A stretch of DNA of 64,000 nt, from assembly GCA_963721405.1 (NCBI GenBank), contig CAVRJA010000003.1, positions 868,001 to 932,000 on the forward strand, given 5' to 3'. The position numbers and the translations under genes are program-made. Below are positions 63,467 through 64,000 of this stretch, piece after piece; positions within the stretch are counted from its first letter, which is position 1, and each line of letters begins with the position of its first letter. The notes beneath the pieces were generated by a model. The model was not told the DNA's origin. It saw only the letters and a program-made list of their open reading frames with translations, and did not search any database. This stretch comes from JAFNAG01 sp963721405. Lineage in GTDB: Bacteria > Acidobacteriota > UBA6911.

Positions 63467-64000
63467 CGAGCGTCACCTCCGGACGTGCGCCCCGCCATTT
63501 GGGTATAGAGCTCCGGGTTGCTCTTCTTGTTGAAATAAGTCCGGAACATCTCTTTTGCCATCGGCGCCGCGGCAGCGCCGCCGGCGCCGCCGTGCTCGAG
63601 AAAGACGATCACTGCGATTTCGGGGTTGTCGCGGCTGGCAAAGCCGGCGAACCAGGCGTGATTCTCAACCGCCTCGGATTTCAGCTCCTTTTTCCTCTCG
63701 GTTCCGACGACCTGGACAGTCCCGGTCTTTCCGCAAATGTCGAGGCCGGGGAGTCCGGCGCTGTGGCCCGTGCCGCCGTTGTTCACGCTCCCCCACATTC
63801 CGGCCCGGATGCGGCTAGCACTCTCGGGCTCGATCGGCAACTGCTGCACCGGCCACGGCGGATAGGTCCCGCGCTCGGCGTGCAACAGCAGGTGCGGTGT
63901 GACCAGCTTGCCGTCTGTGGCGATCGCGCTCACAACCCGGGCCAGCTGCAGGGGCGTCACGCGTATCGGGCCCTGCCCGATCGCGACCGAGATCGTCTCC
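63463..64000 (-). CDS. mrdA: Penicillin-binding protein 2 (C-terminal part)
   Basis: The frame is open to the window edge and gives the end of a class B transpeptidase: SVAIGQGPIRVTPLQLARVV, the active-site KTGT in LDICGKTGTVQVVGTE, and AWFAGFASRDNPEIAVIVFL near the C-terminus. It cross-links peptidoglycan during elongation, in partnership with RodA encoded directly downstream. The N-terminal two thirds lie beyond the window. Confidence 0.93.
   Translation of the reverse strand, partial: ETISVAIGQGPIRVTPLQLARVVSAIATDGKLVTPHLLLHAERGTYPPWPVQQLPIEPESASRIRAGMWGSVNNGGTGHSAGLPGLDICGKTGTVQVVGTERKKELKSEAVENHAWFAGFASRDNPEIAVIVFLEHGGAGGAAAAPMAKEMFRTYFNKKSNPELYTQMAGRTSGGDAR

Overview
The window is a GC-rich bacterial chromosome segment of Acidobacteriota-like character. 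This is an inference from gene content, not from a marker gene: a transaldolase-phosphoglucose isomerase fusion, an RNase E/G with a long insertion after the S1 region, DUF1844 and DUF4416 proteins, a PEP-CTERM protein, Tat-exported enzymes and intergenic oligonucleotide repeats. There is no rRNA and no CRISPR array; one tRNA is present.

Layout. 0-5.6 kb: a truncated aceE diverges from sucA-sucB (2-oxoglutarate dehydrogenase E1 and E2), followed by a PEP-CTERM protein. 6.2-9.2 kb: NUDIX hydrolase, ornithine cyclodeaminase-like protein, radical SAM protein and a duplicated Cys-rich protein. 9.5-14.5 kb: tal-pgi and tkt, the non-oxidative pentose phosphate and upper glycolysis enzymes. 14.9-19.5 kb: the prkA-yeaH-spoVR stress operon, in which all three genes are frameshifted. 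20-27 kb: envelope genes (amidase, a PA2779/PA2778-like pair, a TPR/barrel protein, a putative outer-membrane protein) and a radical SAM remnant. 27-34.3 kb: zinc-ribbon protein, wecB, ABC-F ATPase, queC, DUF4416, a cobalamin-riboswitch-like element with no gene in the right orientation, and a Tat-exported asparaginase-family hydrolase.

34.5-50.4 kb is a defence and stability island. It holds a nucleotidyltransferase toxin-antitoxin pair, DUF2255, a truncated DUF3052 gene, a YfhO-like gene split by a C14 tract (possible phase variation), DUF4160/DUF2442, a RHH/PIN pair leading into a type ISP-like restriction-modification gene (frameshifted), a compact lexA - N6-adenine methyltransferase - PD-(D/E)XK nuclease operon with a dyad just before lexA, an AT-rich AbiE toxin-antitoxin operon with duplicated operators, and tRNA-Ser(GCU) at the right edge.

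50.6-64 kb returns to housekeeping genes: gltX, pdxJ, rsmI, gatC-gatA, ribF, DUF1844, mazG, RNase E/G, rodA and the 3' end of mrdA.

The strongest candidate for a new system is the lexA-methyltransferase-nuclease operon: the repressor is translationally coupled to a restriction-modification pair, suggesting DNA-damage control of restriction. Also notable are hairpins whose two arms are made of complementary tandem repeats (31.2, 58.1 and 59.2 kb), a dispersed palindromic element with one copy at the break point of a truncated gene, and the concentration of single-base indels in prkA-yeaH-spoVR.
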